This document shows, piece after piece, positions 52,690-63,200 of a stretch of DNA of 64,000 bases. The stretch comes from Corynebacterium camporealensis. GTDB lineage: Bacteria > Actinomycetota > Actinomycetes > Mycobacteriales > Mycobacteriaceae. The position numbers and the translations under genes were made by a program. The notes beneath the pieces are model-generated. The model saw only the letters and a program-made list of their open reading frames with translations, ran no database searches and was not told the origin of the DNA. The number at the start of each line of letters is the position of its first letter. Position 1 is the stretch's first letter. The stretch spans positions 620,001 through 684,000 of the forward strand of contig NZ_CP011311.1 in NCBI RefSeq assembly GCF_000980815.1. Reading direction: 5' to 3'.

Positions 52690-53891
52690 CGCAGGATGAC
52701 GGTGTGATCGCCGCGGGTTTCGGCGAGGGCATCGCCAAGCATGCTTAAAGACACTGGCCCGCGGTAGCCGTCGCGGTCGACGTCGATGCTGCGCTCGGTG
52801 CGCCAGGTCGTGAGGTTGACCAACTCCAGGCCCTCAGGCGTGGGCAGGACCAGCTTGTCGCCGAGCGCGACGCCAGTGCCGATGGCCTGGTCAAAGGTGT
52901 GATCAATCTGCAGCGTGGAGGGGCGCAGCAGGTGCAGGCGCTCGCCATCAAACCAGGACATGTGGTGGGGCAGGTCCGCGGTCGCAGGCGCAAAAGGGGT
53001 GGAAGAATCGCGTACGTGTGGGGAGAGTTCTGTAGGCCACGCGCCGGTTTGCTCGTCGGCAGAAGAATAAGTCACGACCTGCTCGCCGGGCTCATAGACA
53101 GCCGCAGCGTCCTGCCCAATGGCGACCAAACGGGCGCCGGGGTTGTCCAGTTGAACTTCGGCGGTGATTTCGGGCTCGCGGGCATCGTCAGGCGTGGTGT
53201 CTAAAAAGCGCAGCCAGGTCGTCTCGTTCGGGCAGGTCTCAGTTAAGGCAAGCAGCTCCGTGCGAGTAAGCGCGGAGGTAATCGTGCACTCGGGATGGGG
53301 CTGCTGGTCGGGCTCCTGCGGGGCTTCGACGTGGCCGTATTCGATGGTGCGAACCATATCGGAACGCCACAACTCGACGCGCTCGGTCGAGACGGTGCCC
53401 ACGCGGTCGTTGGAGGAAATCGGCACGACTTCATCGGTGTTAATCGCACTCCGGGTATCGGAATAGGTTCCGTCCGCCGCGTTGATCGTGACGACATCGC
53501 CGCAGCCCACGCCGGTGCGATACACCGCGACGACCTTGTCCCAGGCGCCGCCAATCGAACACAGGTCGGCATCGTCACGCGTGTAGGTCCATAAGATCTC
53601 GCCGGTAGAAGAATGCCCGCGGATCTGCGGGCCCTCGTGAGTGACCAGGACGCCATCGACAACGAGCGGGCGGTACTGGCCCGGGACCAACTCATTGGGC
53701 AACTCCGCGGCAACCGACAGCGTGTCGGGCAGCTCGTTCCAGGCGGCGACCTCCGGGGCGGAGGCGTGTGTTTCCAGGTCAGCCTGGCGAATATTAGCGG
53801 TGGCCCAAGCCCCGGTGACGGCAAGCACGCTGACGCCCGCAATAACGGCGGTGGCAATCCAATCAGCGCGCGTGGAGCGCAACGGTTTCAT
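52686..53891 (-). CDS. Rv3212-like exported beta-propeller protein
   Basis: The 401-residue product has one N-terminal span (WIATAVIAGVSVLAVTGAWA) and an exported domain of repeated four-stranded blades with PQQ-propeller-like phrases (GQYRPLVVDGVLVTHEGPQI, GEILWTYTRDDADLCSIGG). In mycobacteria Rv3212 sits beside rhlE as here. No enzymatic residues are obvious. Paired cysteines (Cys109/127 and two later) suggest disulfides outside. The ATG overlaps the rhlE stop. Confidence 0.8.
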   Translation of the reverse strand: MKPLRSTRADWIATAVIAGVSVLAVTGAWATANIRQADLETHASAPEVAAWNELPDTLSVAAELPNELVPGQYRPLVVDGVLVTHEGPQIRGHSSTGEILWTYTRDDADLCSIGGAWDKVVAVYRTGVGCGDVVTINAADGTYSDTRSAINTDEVVPISSNDRVGTVSTERVELWRSDMVRTIEYGHVEAPQEPDQQPHPECTITSALTRTELLALTETCPNETTWLRFLDTTPDDAREPEITAEVQLDNPGARLVAIGQDAAAVYEPGEQVVTYSSADEQTGAWPTELSPHVRDSSTPFAPATADLPHHMSWFDGERLHLLRPSTLQIDHTFDQAIGTGVALGDKLVLPTPEGLELVNLTTWRTERSIDVDRDGYRGPVSLSMLGDALAETRGDHTVILR

Positions 53892-55177
53892 CGACGACGC
53901 CCCTTCCGCGGACCAGGACGCTGCATTTTCACCTGCCCAATCACGCGGGTAGGCGCACCAACTTTGTCGGAGGCGTCATCGGGGATGGAGAGGGCATCGG
54001 CAAGCTCGGGCGAGGTGCTAAACCACTGTGGCGGTTCTGGAGTATCGAGGTTGAGCTCGTCGTTAATCACGCGCCATTTGGCCAGCTCATCGTAGCCGAC
54101 CAGGGTGACCGCGGTGCCCTCGTTGCCCGCGCGACCGGTACGGCCAATGCGGTGGACAAAAGTCATCGGATCATCGGGGACCTGGTAGTTAATCACGTGG
54201 GTGACATCATCGACGTCGATGCCGCGGGCGGCGATATCGGTGGCCACCAGAATGTCGACCTTGCCGGTGCGAAACGCCGCGAGGGACTTCTCACGCGCGC
54301 CCTGGCCCAAATCGCCGTGGACGGCGCCCACCTTGAAACCGCGCTCGGCCAGCTGGTCAGCCACCGTGGCAGCCGAACGCTTGGTGCGGGTAAAGATAAT
54401 GGTCCGCCCGCGGCCGTCGGCCTGCAGCACGCGGGTGAGCACCGCGACTTTGTCCATGCGGTGGGCCTGGAAGGTGACCTTGCGGGTAGTGGCATGCGTT
54501 TGGTCGGACTCGCCGGACTCAGCGCGAATGTGTAGCGGCTTGTGCAGGAAGTTGCGCGCCAGCGTGACAATCGGGCCGGGCATCGTGGCCGAAAACAGCA
54601 TCGTTTGGTGCTTGTTGCCTTCCAAAGCCCTGAGCAACTTTTCAATATCGGGCAAAAAGCCCAGGTCCAGCATCTCGTCGGCCTCATCGAGCACGAGCAC
54701 TGCAACCTTGTTCAAACGCAGCTCGCCCTGCTGGTGCAAGTCAATCAGACGCCCCGGGGTACCAACGATGACATCCGCACCCTTCTTAATCTGCCGAATC
54801 TGCTCCGCGTAAGGGCGCCCGCCGTAGATGGTGCGCACCTTCAGTGGTAGATGGCGGGCGGCAACCTGCAGGTCCTCGCCGACCTGCATGGCCAGCTCAC
54901 GGGTGGGGACCACAATCAAACCCCGAGGGGTACCGTCCAGCTCGGGCACGGCGGCATCGTCAAACACGCGGTCCAGAAGCGGCACGCCGAAGCCGTAGGT
55001 CTTGCCCATGCCCGTGCGGGCCTGGCCGATAAGGTCCTGCCCCGACAGTGCAATGGGCAAGGTGAGCTCTTGGATGGCAAAGGTACGGGTGATGCCACGG
55101 CTAGTCAAGGCCTCACAAATTTCGGCGGCAACGCCGAGGGCGGCAAAGGTAGGTGGCGAAGATTTGGAGGCAGACAC
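53888..55177 (-). CDS. rhlE: DEAD-box RNA helicase
   Basis: The 429-residue helicase has a Q motif region, motif I ARTGMGKT (Lys59), Ia PTRELAMQ, II VLDEADEM, III SAT, and VI HRIGRTGRAG. A basic tail (GPRKGRRR) probably binds RNA. Motif I reads MGKT where most members have SGKT. It unwinds short RNA duplexes in ribosome assembly or decay. The start appears to be GTG at 55177. It overlaps the Rv3212-like gene by four bases. Confidence 0.93.
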   Translation of the reverse strand: MSASKSSPPTFAALGVAAEICEALTSRGITRTFAIQELTLPIALSGQDLIGQARTGMGKTYGFGVPLLDRVFDDAAVPELDGTPRGLIVVPTRELAMQVGEDLQVAARHLPLKVRTIYGGRPYAEQIRQIKKGADVIVGTPGRLIDLHQQGELRLNKVAVLVLDEADEMLDLGFLPDIEKLLRALEGNKHQTMLFSATMPGPIVTLARNFLHKPLHIRAESGESDQTHATTRKVTFQAHRMDKVAVLTRVLQADGRGRTIIFTRTKRSAATVADQLAERGFKVGAVHGDLGQGAREKSLAAFRTGKVDILVATDIAARGIDVDDVTHVINYQVPDDPMTFVHRIGRTGRAGNEGTAVTLVGYDELAKWRVINDELNLDTPEPPQWFSTSPELADALSIPDDASDKVGAPTRVIGQVKMQRPGPRKGRRR

Positions 55178-55243
55178 ACCTCGATACTAGCGGCCGTGGT
55201 TATAGTGGGGCCATTAGATAGTCGCGAAGAAAGGAAAATTTTC

Positions 55244-55468
55244 ATGGACATTAAGTTTGGTTTCGCCGATACTGCCCGCGAGCTGGTCATCAAGGCCGAA
55301 GGCACCCAGGAGGAGCTGACCTCGCAGATTAACTCCGCGCTGGCAGATAATTCGACGCTGGAGCTTTCCGACGACAAGGGCCGCAAGTACATCGTGCGCA
55401 CCGACCGCGTCGTCTACGTAGAAATTGGTGCTACCAAACCACACGCCGTGGGTTTCGCCGGCGTCTAA
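55244..55468 (+). CDS. DUF3107 family protein
   Basis: The 74-residue product begins MDIKFGFADTARELVIKAEG and ends PHAVGFAGV, the DUF3107 pattern. It is a small beta/alpha protein found in nearly all actinobacteria without assigned role. GAAAGGAAAA precedes the ATG. It is divergent from rhlE and precedes the DUF3152 gene by 23 bases. Confidence 0.88.
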   Translation: MDIKFGFADTARELVIKAEGTQEELTSQINSALADNSTLELSDDKGRKYIVRTDRVVYVEIGATKPHAVGFAGV

Positions 55469-55491
55469 GCAGCCGGGTAACCTAAGGGGCC

Positions 55492-56388
55492 ATGGAGAAA
55501 GATAACGCCGTAGTCCGGTTTGCGCGCGAGTACGGCTGGTGGCGGGTCGTTGCGATTCCCGTGCTAGCCGTGCTGACGATTTGGCTTGTGGTCGACATTG
55601 CCACGGCCTCGTCGGAGCCGGACAACTCCGCCCAGGATGCCCCGGTGACCTCGGTGCCGGAGGAGACCTCCCGCCCGGGCCCGGATCCGGCGGACCAGGA
55701 GGCCATTCAGCGCGCTGCGGATGCGCTGCCCGCCGGGGGCGACTACACCGAGCGCGGCGAGGATACCTACCGTGAGGCGCCGCGTTCCGATGCCCACTTT
55801 GGCCACGACGGCGAGCGCACTATCCGGTACTCCGTGGAGATTGAAAACGGCGTGAACACGGATGCTTACGGCGGCGATGCAGCGTTCGCATCGCTTGTCG
55901 ATGCCACCTTGGGCGACCCCCGCGGCTGGACCGCACGCGGTGACTTCGAATTCATCCGCGTCCCGGCCGACGAAGACCCGGACACCCGCATCCGTTTGAC
56001 TTCCCTGCACACCACAGCACAGCTGTGCGGTGCCGACCTGGAGACCGAAACCTCCTGCCACACCGGCATTACCGGCGAGTCCACCGTGGTGCTCAACGAA
56101 TCTCGCTGGGTACGCGGTGCGGTGCCTTTTGAAGGCGACATTGGCAATTACCGCCAGTACCTGGTCAACCACGAGTTCGGTCACGCCATCGGATATGCCG
56201 AGCACCAGGCCTGCGGCGGCCAGGGCAAACTGGCACCAATCATGATGCAGCAGACGCTCAGTATGAACAACGCGCAGTTGCACGAGCAGGATCCGGAAGA
56301 GATTTACCCGGATGATGACGTAACGTGCGAGCCTAACCCCTGGCCTTACCCGAACCCGCAGGTCCAGGACCCGCACCAACCTGAGTAA
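55492..56388 (+). CDS. DUF3152 membrane-anchored zincin-like protein
   Basis: The 298-residue product has an N-terminal span (VVAIPVLAVLTIWLVVDIAT), an acidic Pro-rich linker and an extracytoplasmic domain with a full HEFGHAIGYAEH motif (His227, Glu228, His231, His238), which is the extended zinc-protease signature HExxHxxGxxH-like. Cysteines (LCGADLETETSC, ACGG, VTCEP) may form disulfides. The family DUF3152 is actinobacterial; protease activity is plausible but not shown. Confidence 0.85.
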   Translation: MEKDNAVVRFAREYGWWRVVAIPVLAVLTIWLVVDIATASSEPDNSAQDAPVTSVPEETSRPGPDPADQEAIQRAADALPAGGDYTERGEDTYREAPRSDAHFGHDGERTIRYSVEIENGVNTDAYGGDAAFASLVDATLGDPRGWTARGDFEFIRVPADEDPDTRIRLTSLHTTAQLCGADLETETSCHTGITGESTVVLNESRWVRGAVPFEGDIGNYRQYLVNHEFGHAIGYAEHQACGGQGKLAPIMMQQTLSMNNAQLHEQDPEEIYPDDDVTCEPNPWPYPNPQVQDPHQPE

Positions 56389-56396
56389 GGAGCCTT

Positions 56397-57158
56397 GTGA
56401 CCTTTCCTCCTGAGCATATTCTCACCGCTTTCCATGCGGAGGCTTCCACTCAGTCCCGCCAGCTCGGCGCGGCCTGGGATAATGGCGTGTTAGTTGGCGA
56501 TGTTGTCTACGCCATGGCGGGCCCCTGGGCGTCCTGGTCGGCGAAGCTGCGCGAAAAGCTCAAAGTACATGGTGCCCGCGTGGTCCGCCCCGTCGTGGCC
56601 TCGGATGGTCGCTACACCGCCGCGGGCTGGAAGGCGAACCAATACGTCCCCGGGGGCCTGCGCGGCCGGGCGGATGAGGCCGCCCAGTTGGCCTTGCGTA
56701 TTGACGCAGTGCTTGCCGATGTCCCCGTGCCCGGCAACCGCGACGACGTCTTCGCCCGCGCCGAACGCGCCGCCTGGGAAGAAACGGGCGAGGCCATTGT
56801 GGCATTGCCTGCCGATGTCCCCGTGCAGGTCGGCCACGCCGATGTGCTGGGCACCACCTTGTTTGCCGCGGCGAATCCACCCACCATCGTCGATGTGGTG
56901 CCGACTGCCGCGCCCCGTCCGGCCGGCTGGTCTGCCGCACTCGTGATTGTCGATGGCCTCATTGCCGGCGTCGTCGACGATGCCGTGTGCCGCCGTTTCA
57001 ACCACGTGCCACACATGGACCAATTGCTGCTGCGTGCCGTGGCGTATCGCCGCCACGTCAATAACCTGCACCCCGCATCGAAGTCGAATGTGCGTTCGGA
57101 GATTGAGCGCGTGGAGGAAATGCTGGTGTCTCGGGCATCTGAGATACTGGCTGAGTGA
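56397..57158 (+). CDS. TIGR02569 family protein
   Basis: The 253-residue product resembles an aminoglycoside-phosphotransferase-like fold with degenerate catalytic residues: GVLVGDVVYAMAGPWASWSA for a G-loop-like start, and VRPVVASDGRYTAAGWKANQ. The family is restricted to actinobacteria and placed before the adnA helicase-nuclease gene. Its role is unknown. The start is GTG with AAGGAGCC upstream. It overlaps the adnA start by four bases. Confidence 0.85.
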   Translation: MTFPPEHILTAFHAEASTQSRQLGAAWDNGVLVGDVVYAMAGPWASWSAKLREKLKVHGARVVRPVVASDGRYTAAGWKANQYVPGGLRGRADEAAQLALRIDAVLADVPVPGNRDDVFARAERAAWEETGEAIVALPADVPVQVGHADVLGTTLFAAANPPTIVDVVPTAAPRPAGWSAALVIVDGLIAGVVDDAVCRRFNHVPHMDQLLLRAVAYRRHVNNLHPASKSNVRSEIERVEEMLVSRASEILAE

Positions 57159-60100
57159 GTTATAGTCCGCATTCCACCGCCCGGGCAGGTGTGGTCCTGC
57201 CGCCATCGCCAACTGTGCGACTGGTCGCGCGCAAGCGACCAGCACAGCATAGAAGCTGGGACATACCTTTACCGGAGCGCGGCACCTGGAAAATCACTGG
57301 TGGTGCGGGCACGGGTGTCTCCAGCTTTGTCGTGGACACCGTCATCGCCCGCCTGCAGACCGGCGCGCACCCCGACAGCATCCTGGTGGTGGCGACCTCC
57401 AAGGAATCCGGTGCGCTGTTGCGCCGGGAACTGTCGACGCACCTGGAAAACTTCGCCGCCAGCTCCAGCCCGGTGCGTTCCGTGCACTCCCTGGCCTTTG
57501 CGTTATTGCGTCGCGACAGCGACGAAGACCTGCGCCTGATTACCGGTGCCGAACAAGACGCCGTCATCCGCGAACTGCTCGAAGGCCATGCCGCCGACGG
57601 CGGTGCCCAGTGGCCGGAAGAATACCGCCCGGCCTTAAGCTTCGTGGGTTTCGCCCGCCAGCTGCGTGACTTCCTGTTGCGCGCCATTGAGCGCGGTCTT
57701 TCACCAGATGACCTGGAAGAACTCGGCGACCACTACCACCAACCCATGTGGCGCTCCGCGGGTATCTTCTTGCGTGAGTACGAACACGTCCAGGAACTGC
57801 GCGGTGTGCACTCGCTATCTGCGGCCGAGCTCATCTCCCAGGTCCTGCTGCGCCCGCACTTAACGGACAATCACCAGTGGGACACCATCGTTGTCGATGA
57901 CGCCCAGTTACTCGACCCGACCGCCGGGCGCTTGATTACGGAGATGTCCAAGACCACCGAACTCACTGTGGTCGCCGGTGACCCGGACCAGGCCGTCTTT
58001 GCCTTCCGCGGTGCTAACGAGGAATTCCTGCAGAATTTCCCCGCCGAGCACACCCTGGAGCTGACCGAATCTCAGCGGCACCCCGAACCGGCGTGTGTGA
58101 GCATCGTCGAATCTGAAGGCACCCTACGCGACGTCATTGCCGATACCGTCCGTCGCCGCCACCTCAGTGACGGCGTTCCTTGGCAGGACATCGCGGTCAT
58201 CGTCCGCGGTAGCGGGGATATTGGCAAAGTCCGTCGCACCCTGCTGGCAGCTGGCGTGCCCGTCCACATCAACCCAACCGACGTGGTGCTTTCCGAGCAA
58301 CGCCTCGTCGCCGCCATGCTGCTTGCCCTGCGCGGGCTCGAAGAAGAACTGACCAATAGCCAGCTCGAAGACCTGCTTACTGGTCCCGTGGGTGGTGCAG
58401 ACCCGGTGACCCTGCGCCGGCTGATTCGTGGTTTGCGTCGCTATGCGCCGGATAAGCGCGGCATTGATACGCTACGCGAGCTCCTTGACGGCGAACTGCC
58501 CGATTTCAAAGGCTTGCTTACCGAGCGCGAAGAAACGATTCTCACCCGCATCCGCGACATTATCGGTGCTGGACGAAAAGAAATCGCCGCTGAGAACAGC
58601 GTCGAGGAAATCCTCTGGGCTGTCTGGCAGGAAACCGGCCTGGATGCCCGTTTGCAGGCAGCCGCCCTGCGCGGTGGTGCGACCGGTTCGCAGGCCGACC
58701 GCGACTTGGATGCGATGATGTCGCTTTTCGATGCCGCCGGCGACTTCGTCGAACGCTACGACTCCGGTGCCACCTTGAGTGCTTTTATCAAGCACATCGA
58801 AGAACAAGAATTGCCCACCGGCGTGCGCGATAGGCGCACCGCCACCCCGCAGGCTGTCGAGGTCATCACGGCCCACGGTGCCGTGGGACGCGAGTGGGAC
58901 ACCGTTGTCGTAGTCGGCGCGCAGGAAGGGCAGTGGCCAGCCCTGGGTGAGACCGGATCTCTGTTTGACCAAGAAAAGCTCGTCGACTTAATCGACCACC
59001 GCATCGAACCGAATGAGCCCGTCAGCCACCTGGCTAGCCGTCTTGCAGAAGAACGTCGGCTTTTCCATGTGGCGACGTCCAGGCATCGGCAGCGTTTGGT
59101 CATCGCGGCCATCGACCAGCCGGATGGCGATGTCGTGGCTGAGCCGTCGCGTTTCATTGAGGAATTCTGTGGCAAGGGCGTCGATGTCCCGGGTGCCCAG
59201 GCGCGCCGGGAAGCCAACCAGCAGTTGCGGCGCTCACGCTTGCCGCGTGAGTTGGGCCTCGATGTGCCTGAACCTGCACCGGTGCGCCCGGAGACGGAAG
59301 AGGAAGTCGACCCGCTGCAGGTCTCGGTGCTATCCGTGCCGTCGTTTGTTGCACAGCTGCGCCGCGTGGTTACGGACCCCGAAAGCGGCGAGACCGAGCG
59401 CACCCAAGCCGTGCGACAGCTAGCGCGCATGGCCGAAGCCGGCGTGCCAGGCGCGCACCCGGACGAATGGTGGGCGGCGCGCGAGCTTGCCAGCGAACAC
59501 GAGCTGGAAGCGCCGGCGCGCTTGTCGCCGTCGAAGGTGGAAGCGCTGCTGACCTGTCCTCTGAATGCGATGCTGACGAGTCTTACCGAAGAAGACGACG
59601 GCAGCGAGATTCACCTGCAGCGCGGCAACATCACCCATGCTTTCTTAGAAGCGCTCGGTCGCGGCGCGGACCCGGATGCTGCTTTTGAACTGACCATGGA
59701 GGCTTACGGCGAGGTGCTCAACTGCCCGGACTGGCAGCGCGAGACCAAGCTGGAAGAATTCGCTGACTTGCTCGAGCGCACGCGGAGTTGGGCACTCAAG
59801 AACGCCGAAGACCTGGTGGGCGTGGAGGTTCCCGTCAGTGTTGACGTCGACGGGATTCGCATTGGTGGCTATATCGACAGGCTGAGCAACGATGGCACGG
59901 ATTACTACGTCATTGATTTGAAGACTGGTAAGTCCGCGCCGACGAAGGCCGATGTGCAGGACAACGCCCAGCTGGCGACCTACCAGTTGGCCTTGGAGCA
60001 CGGCCAGCTTATCGATGGCGCCATCCGCACCGGCGACGGCATGTCGCGTGGCGGAGGCGTGCTCTACTACCCGGCAGTCGGTGTGCGGGGAACCTCGCGC

Positions 60101-60277
60101 GAGCAGGCGCGCTTGGATGATGAACAACTGAACGAGTTCGCCGAGCAATTGCCGCCGCTGTTGGAGGAAATGCGCGGACCGAAGGTCACCGCGCGCGAGA
60201 ACGATGGCTGCGATGATTGCCCGATTCGCAGCATTTGCCCAGTGCATACGGAAGGAAGGATGACCACTGATGTTTAG
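57155..60277 (+). CDS. adnA: AdnA-type helicase-nuclease subunit with degenerate motor
   Basis: The 1040-residue UvrD-family protein has a C-terminal nuclease. The P-loop reads GGAGTGVSS (49-57): Val55 replaces the Walker A lysine. Motif II is DDAQ (248-251) instead of DExQ, and motif VI is HVATSRHRQ. The nuclease site is intact (GGYIDR, IDLKTGK with Asp921 and Lys923), as are four Fe-S-type cysteines (LLTCPLN and CDDCPIRSICP). With AdnB it resects double-strand breaks. The GTG start overlaps the previous stop; its end overlaps adnB by eight bases. Confidence 0.9.
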   Translation: MSYSPHSTARAGVVLPPSPTVRLVARKRPAQHRSWDIPLPERGTWKITGGAGTGVSSFVVDTVIARLQTGAHPDSILVVATSKESGALLRRELSTHLENFAASSSPVRSVHSLAFALLRRDSDEDLRLITGAEQDAVIRELLEGHAADGGAQWPEEYRPALSFVGFARQLRDFLLRAIERGLSPDDLEELGDHYHQPMWRSAGIFLREYEHVQELRGVHSLSAAELISQVLLRPHLTDNHQWDTIVVDDAQLLDPTAGRLITEMSKTTELTVVAGDPDQAVFAFRGANEEFLQNFPAEHTLELTESQRHPEPACVSIVESEGTLRDVIADTVRRRHLSDGVPWQDIAVIVRGSGDIGKVRRTLLAAGVPVHINPTDVVLSEQRLVAAMLLALRGLEEELTNSQLEDLLTGPVGGADPVTLRRLIRGLRRYAPDKRGIDTLRELLDGELPDFKGLLTEREETILTRIRDIIGAGRKEIAAENSVEEILWAVWQETGLDARLQAAALRGGATGSQADRDLDAMMSLFDAAGDFVERYDSGATLSAFIKHIEEQELPTGVRDRRTATPQAVEVITAHGAVGREWDTVVVVGAQEGQWPALGETGSLFDQEKLVDLIDHRIEPNEPVSHLASRLAEERRLFHVATSRHRQRLVIAAIDQPDGDVVAEPSRFIEEFCGKGVDVPGAQARREANQQLRRSRLPRELGLDVPEPAPVRPETEEEVDPLQVSVLSVPSFVAQLRRVVTDPESGETERTQAVRQLARMAEAGVPGAHPDEWWAARELASEHELEAPARLSPSKVEALLTCPLNAMLTSLTEEDDGSEIHLQRGNITHAFLEALGRGADPDAAFELTMEAYGEVLNCPDWQRETKLEEFADLLERTRSWALKNAEDLVGVEVPVSVDVDGIRIGGYIDRLSNDGTDYYVIDLKTGKSAPTKADVQDNAQLATYQLALEHGQLIDGAIRTGDGMSRGGGVLYYPAVGVRGTSREQARLDDEQLNEFAEQLPPLLEEMRGPKVTARENDGCDDCPIRSICPVHTEGRMTTDV

Positions 60278-63200
60278 TCCGAATCAGATTGCGCGTGCGC
60301 TCGGCAAGAAATTCCTGCCCACCGACGAGCAAGTGCAGGTCATGGAGGAAGGCCTCAAGCCGAAACTCGTCGTGGCAGGCGCTGGCGCGGGCAAGACCGA
60401 GACGATGGCTTCGCGTGTGGTCTACCTGGTTGCCAACGGCATGGTCCGCCCCGAGCAGGTGTTGGGTCTGACCTTTACGCGTAAGGCGGCGCAGCAGTTG
60501 GAACAGCGCATCCGCAAGCAATTGCAGACGCTGCGCTCGTCGGGGCTGATTGTGCCGGGATCGCCTGCAGCAGAAGCACTGGAGACCATCGCGCCGAAGG
60601 TGTCGACCTATGACTCCTATGCTGGTGAGTTGCTGCGTGAATACGGCCTGCTCGTGCCCGTGGAGCCGAGCGCGCGCATCATTACCGAGGCAGAGCGCTA
60701 TGCCATTGCCCGGGAGGTGGTCATCAATTATGGCGGCAAGCTCGCAGCACCCCAGGCGGTGCCGACGGTGACGAAGACGCTGCTGCGTCTGACTGAAAGC
60801 ATCGATAACAGCTTGCTCGATACCACCGACATTGAAGAGCAAGCCGATGCCTTCTTGCGCGAGGTGCAGTCGTTGGAGAAATCCAAGCGCAGCAAGACGG
60901 AGTTCTCCCAGAACAACCTCAAATACATGGAGACCCAGACGCTGCGCAAGCAGTACCTCCCGTTGGTCGATGCCCTCAAGAACGAACAAGCCGAACAACG
61001 CGTCATTACCTTCGGCGAGCAAATGTCGGTGGCAGCGCAGCTAGCGGAGAAACATCCAGTGGTGGGCAAGGAACAGCGCGCCCGCTACAGCGTGGTCATG
61101 CTCGATGAATACCAGGACACCTCCCATGCGCAGCGCGTGCTGCTGCGCAGTCTGTTTGGCAACGCACCGCACGAGGGGCTGTCCGTCACGGCCGTGGGTG
61201 ATCCGATGCAGGCGATTTACGGCTGGCGCGGTGCGACCGCGGAGAACCTCACTGCGTTCGTGGAGGACTTCCCGCAGGCAGACGGCGTACCAGCCGATAA
61301 GGACCAGTTGCTGACCTCGTGGCGCAATCCGGTAAAGGCGCTGCAGCTGGCAAACACTGTGGCCACGGGTGTCTTCGCGGGCGGAACGCGCCCGGTGGGG
61401 GAGCTCTCGCCGCGCGAGTGCGCGCCCGAGGGGGAAGTCCAGTTGGCGTATTTTGAGACGCCGGCGGAGGAACATGGGTTCATCGCGAAGCACTTGCGAA
61501 AGCTGTGGGAAGAACGCGACGGTGAGTTCAAGGCCGCGGTGCTGGTGCGTCAGAACAAACAGGCCATCCCGATTGCAGAGGCGCTGGAGGAGGCGGGTGT
61601 GCCTTATGAAATTGTCGGACTAGGCGGGCTGTTGTGGGAGCCGGAGATTCAGGACCTGGTGGCGTTGGCGACGTTGTTGGTGCGCCCGCAGGCATCGACA
61701 GCAGCGCTGCGTGTTTTGTCCGGTCCGCTGTGCGGCCTGGGCATTCAGGATTTACAAGCCTTGGCGGCACGCCAGCGCAACCTGGCAGGTGTGGAGGATA
61801 ATCGCGTGCGCTATGAGGGCGGTGACCCGCTCGAGCACCTGCGCGCGGAGTTGGCAGTCCAGACTGCAGAAAAGCCGGACCAGGTGCTGGGGCTTGGCGA
61901 TGCCCTGGCCGACCTGGGCGAGCGCGAGCGCTACACCCCGGAAGGCCTGGCGCGCATGGAAGAGGTCGCGGCGAAGCTGCGTCACCTGCGCACCTACTCG
62001 TTGGCCAAGCCGCTGGCAGACCTTTTCGCCGACATCGAAGCGCTGTTTAACCTGCGAACTGAGGTGCTGGCGCGTGGGCGCGCCGGGGGTGCCACGCATC
62101 TGGACCAGTTCGCGGAGTTCGTCGCTGGTTTCCACGGCGATTCACTCGGCGCGCTGCTGGATTACTTTGAGCTTGCCCGCGATGAGGAGGGCGGACTCGA
62201 AGCCGGTGAGGTTCCGGCGACGACAGACCGCGTGCAGATTCTTACCGCGCACAAGGCGAAGGGCCTGGAGTGGGATCACGTGTGCGTGGCTCATGCGGAC
62301 TCGCAAAGTTATGCCGCCAAGGCGGAGACGTTCGTGACCAAGGTCGATAAGGCACCAGGACCGGGCGATGAGATTCCACTGGATATGGACGCCACCACGC
62401 GCACGGACTTCGAAAAGGCCTGCAAGCAGTTCATGGAGGAAGCCCGCGAACACAATGCCGAGGAATCAGCGCGCCTCTTTTACGTGGCGATGACGCGTAC
62501 CGAGTCCACGCTGACCATCACCGGCTCCGGTACCAACCGCCAATCCGGAAAGTCGAAGAAGGGCCCCTACGAGTACTTCGAAACCCTCAAGAACGCATTC
62601 CCCGACCTCGTCGTGCACTGGGAGGTGCCCGAGACCCCAGAGGCAGAGGACGGTCGCACCCTGGGCGAAGAAAAGTTTCCGCAGCTTAACCCCCGCGCCG
62701 AGGTGATGGAGGCTGCGGGGCTGGTGCGGGAGGGCATCGTCAAGCAACCGGCACTCAGCCGCGGTGAGACCTTTGACCTGTGGGAGCAGGAGACCAGCGC
62801 GCTGATTGCCGAGTATGAGGCGCTGCAGACCCCGCGGGTGGATGTGGAGTTGCCGAAGGAGCTGACGGCTTCGGACTTTGTGGCTGTGGGCCGGGATGCG
62901 CTGCAGTTTGCGCGCAGGCAGCGTCGTCCGGTTCCGTTTAAGCCGAATCGGTATGCCAAGCGTGGCACGGCTTTCCACTCCTGGGTGGAGGACCTCTTCG
63001 GCGGGCAGGCGCTGCTCGATGAGGACCAGCTGCCAGGCATGGGCGAGGACCCGACCGGGGACGTGGAAGAGCTCAAAGAGGCGTTTATGAAATCCGAATG
63101 GGCACAGCGCACCCCGGTGGAAGTGGAAAAGCCTTTCTACTTCACGCTGCATGGTTCGGTGCTCAACGGCCGAATGGATGCGGTGTTTCAGGAACCGGAT

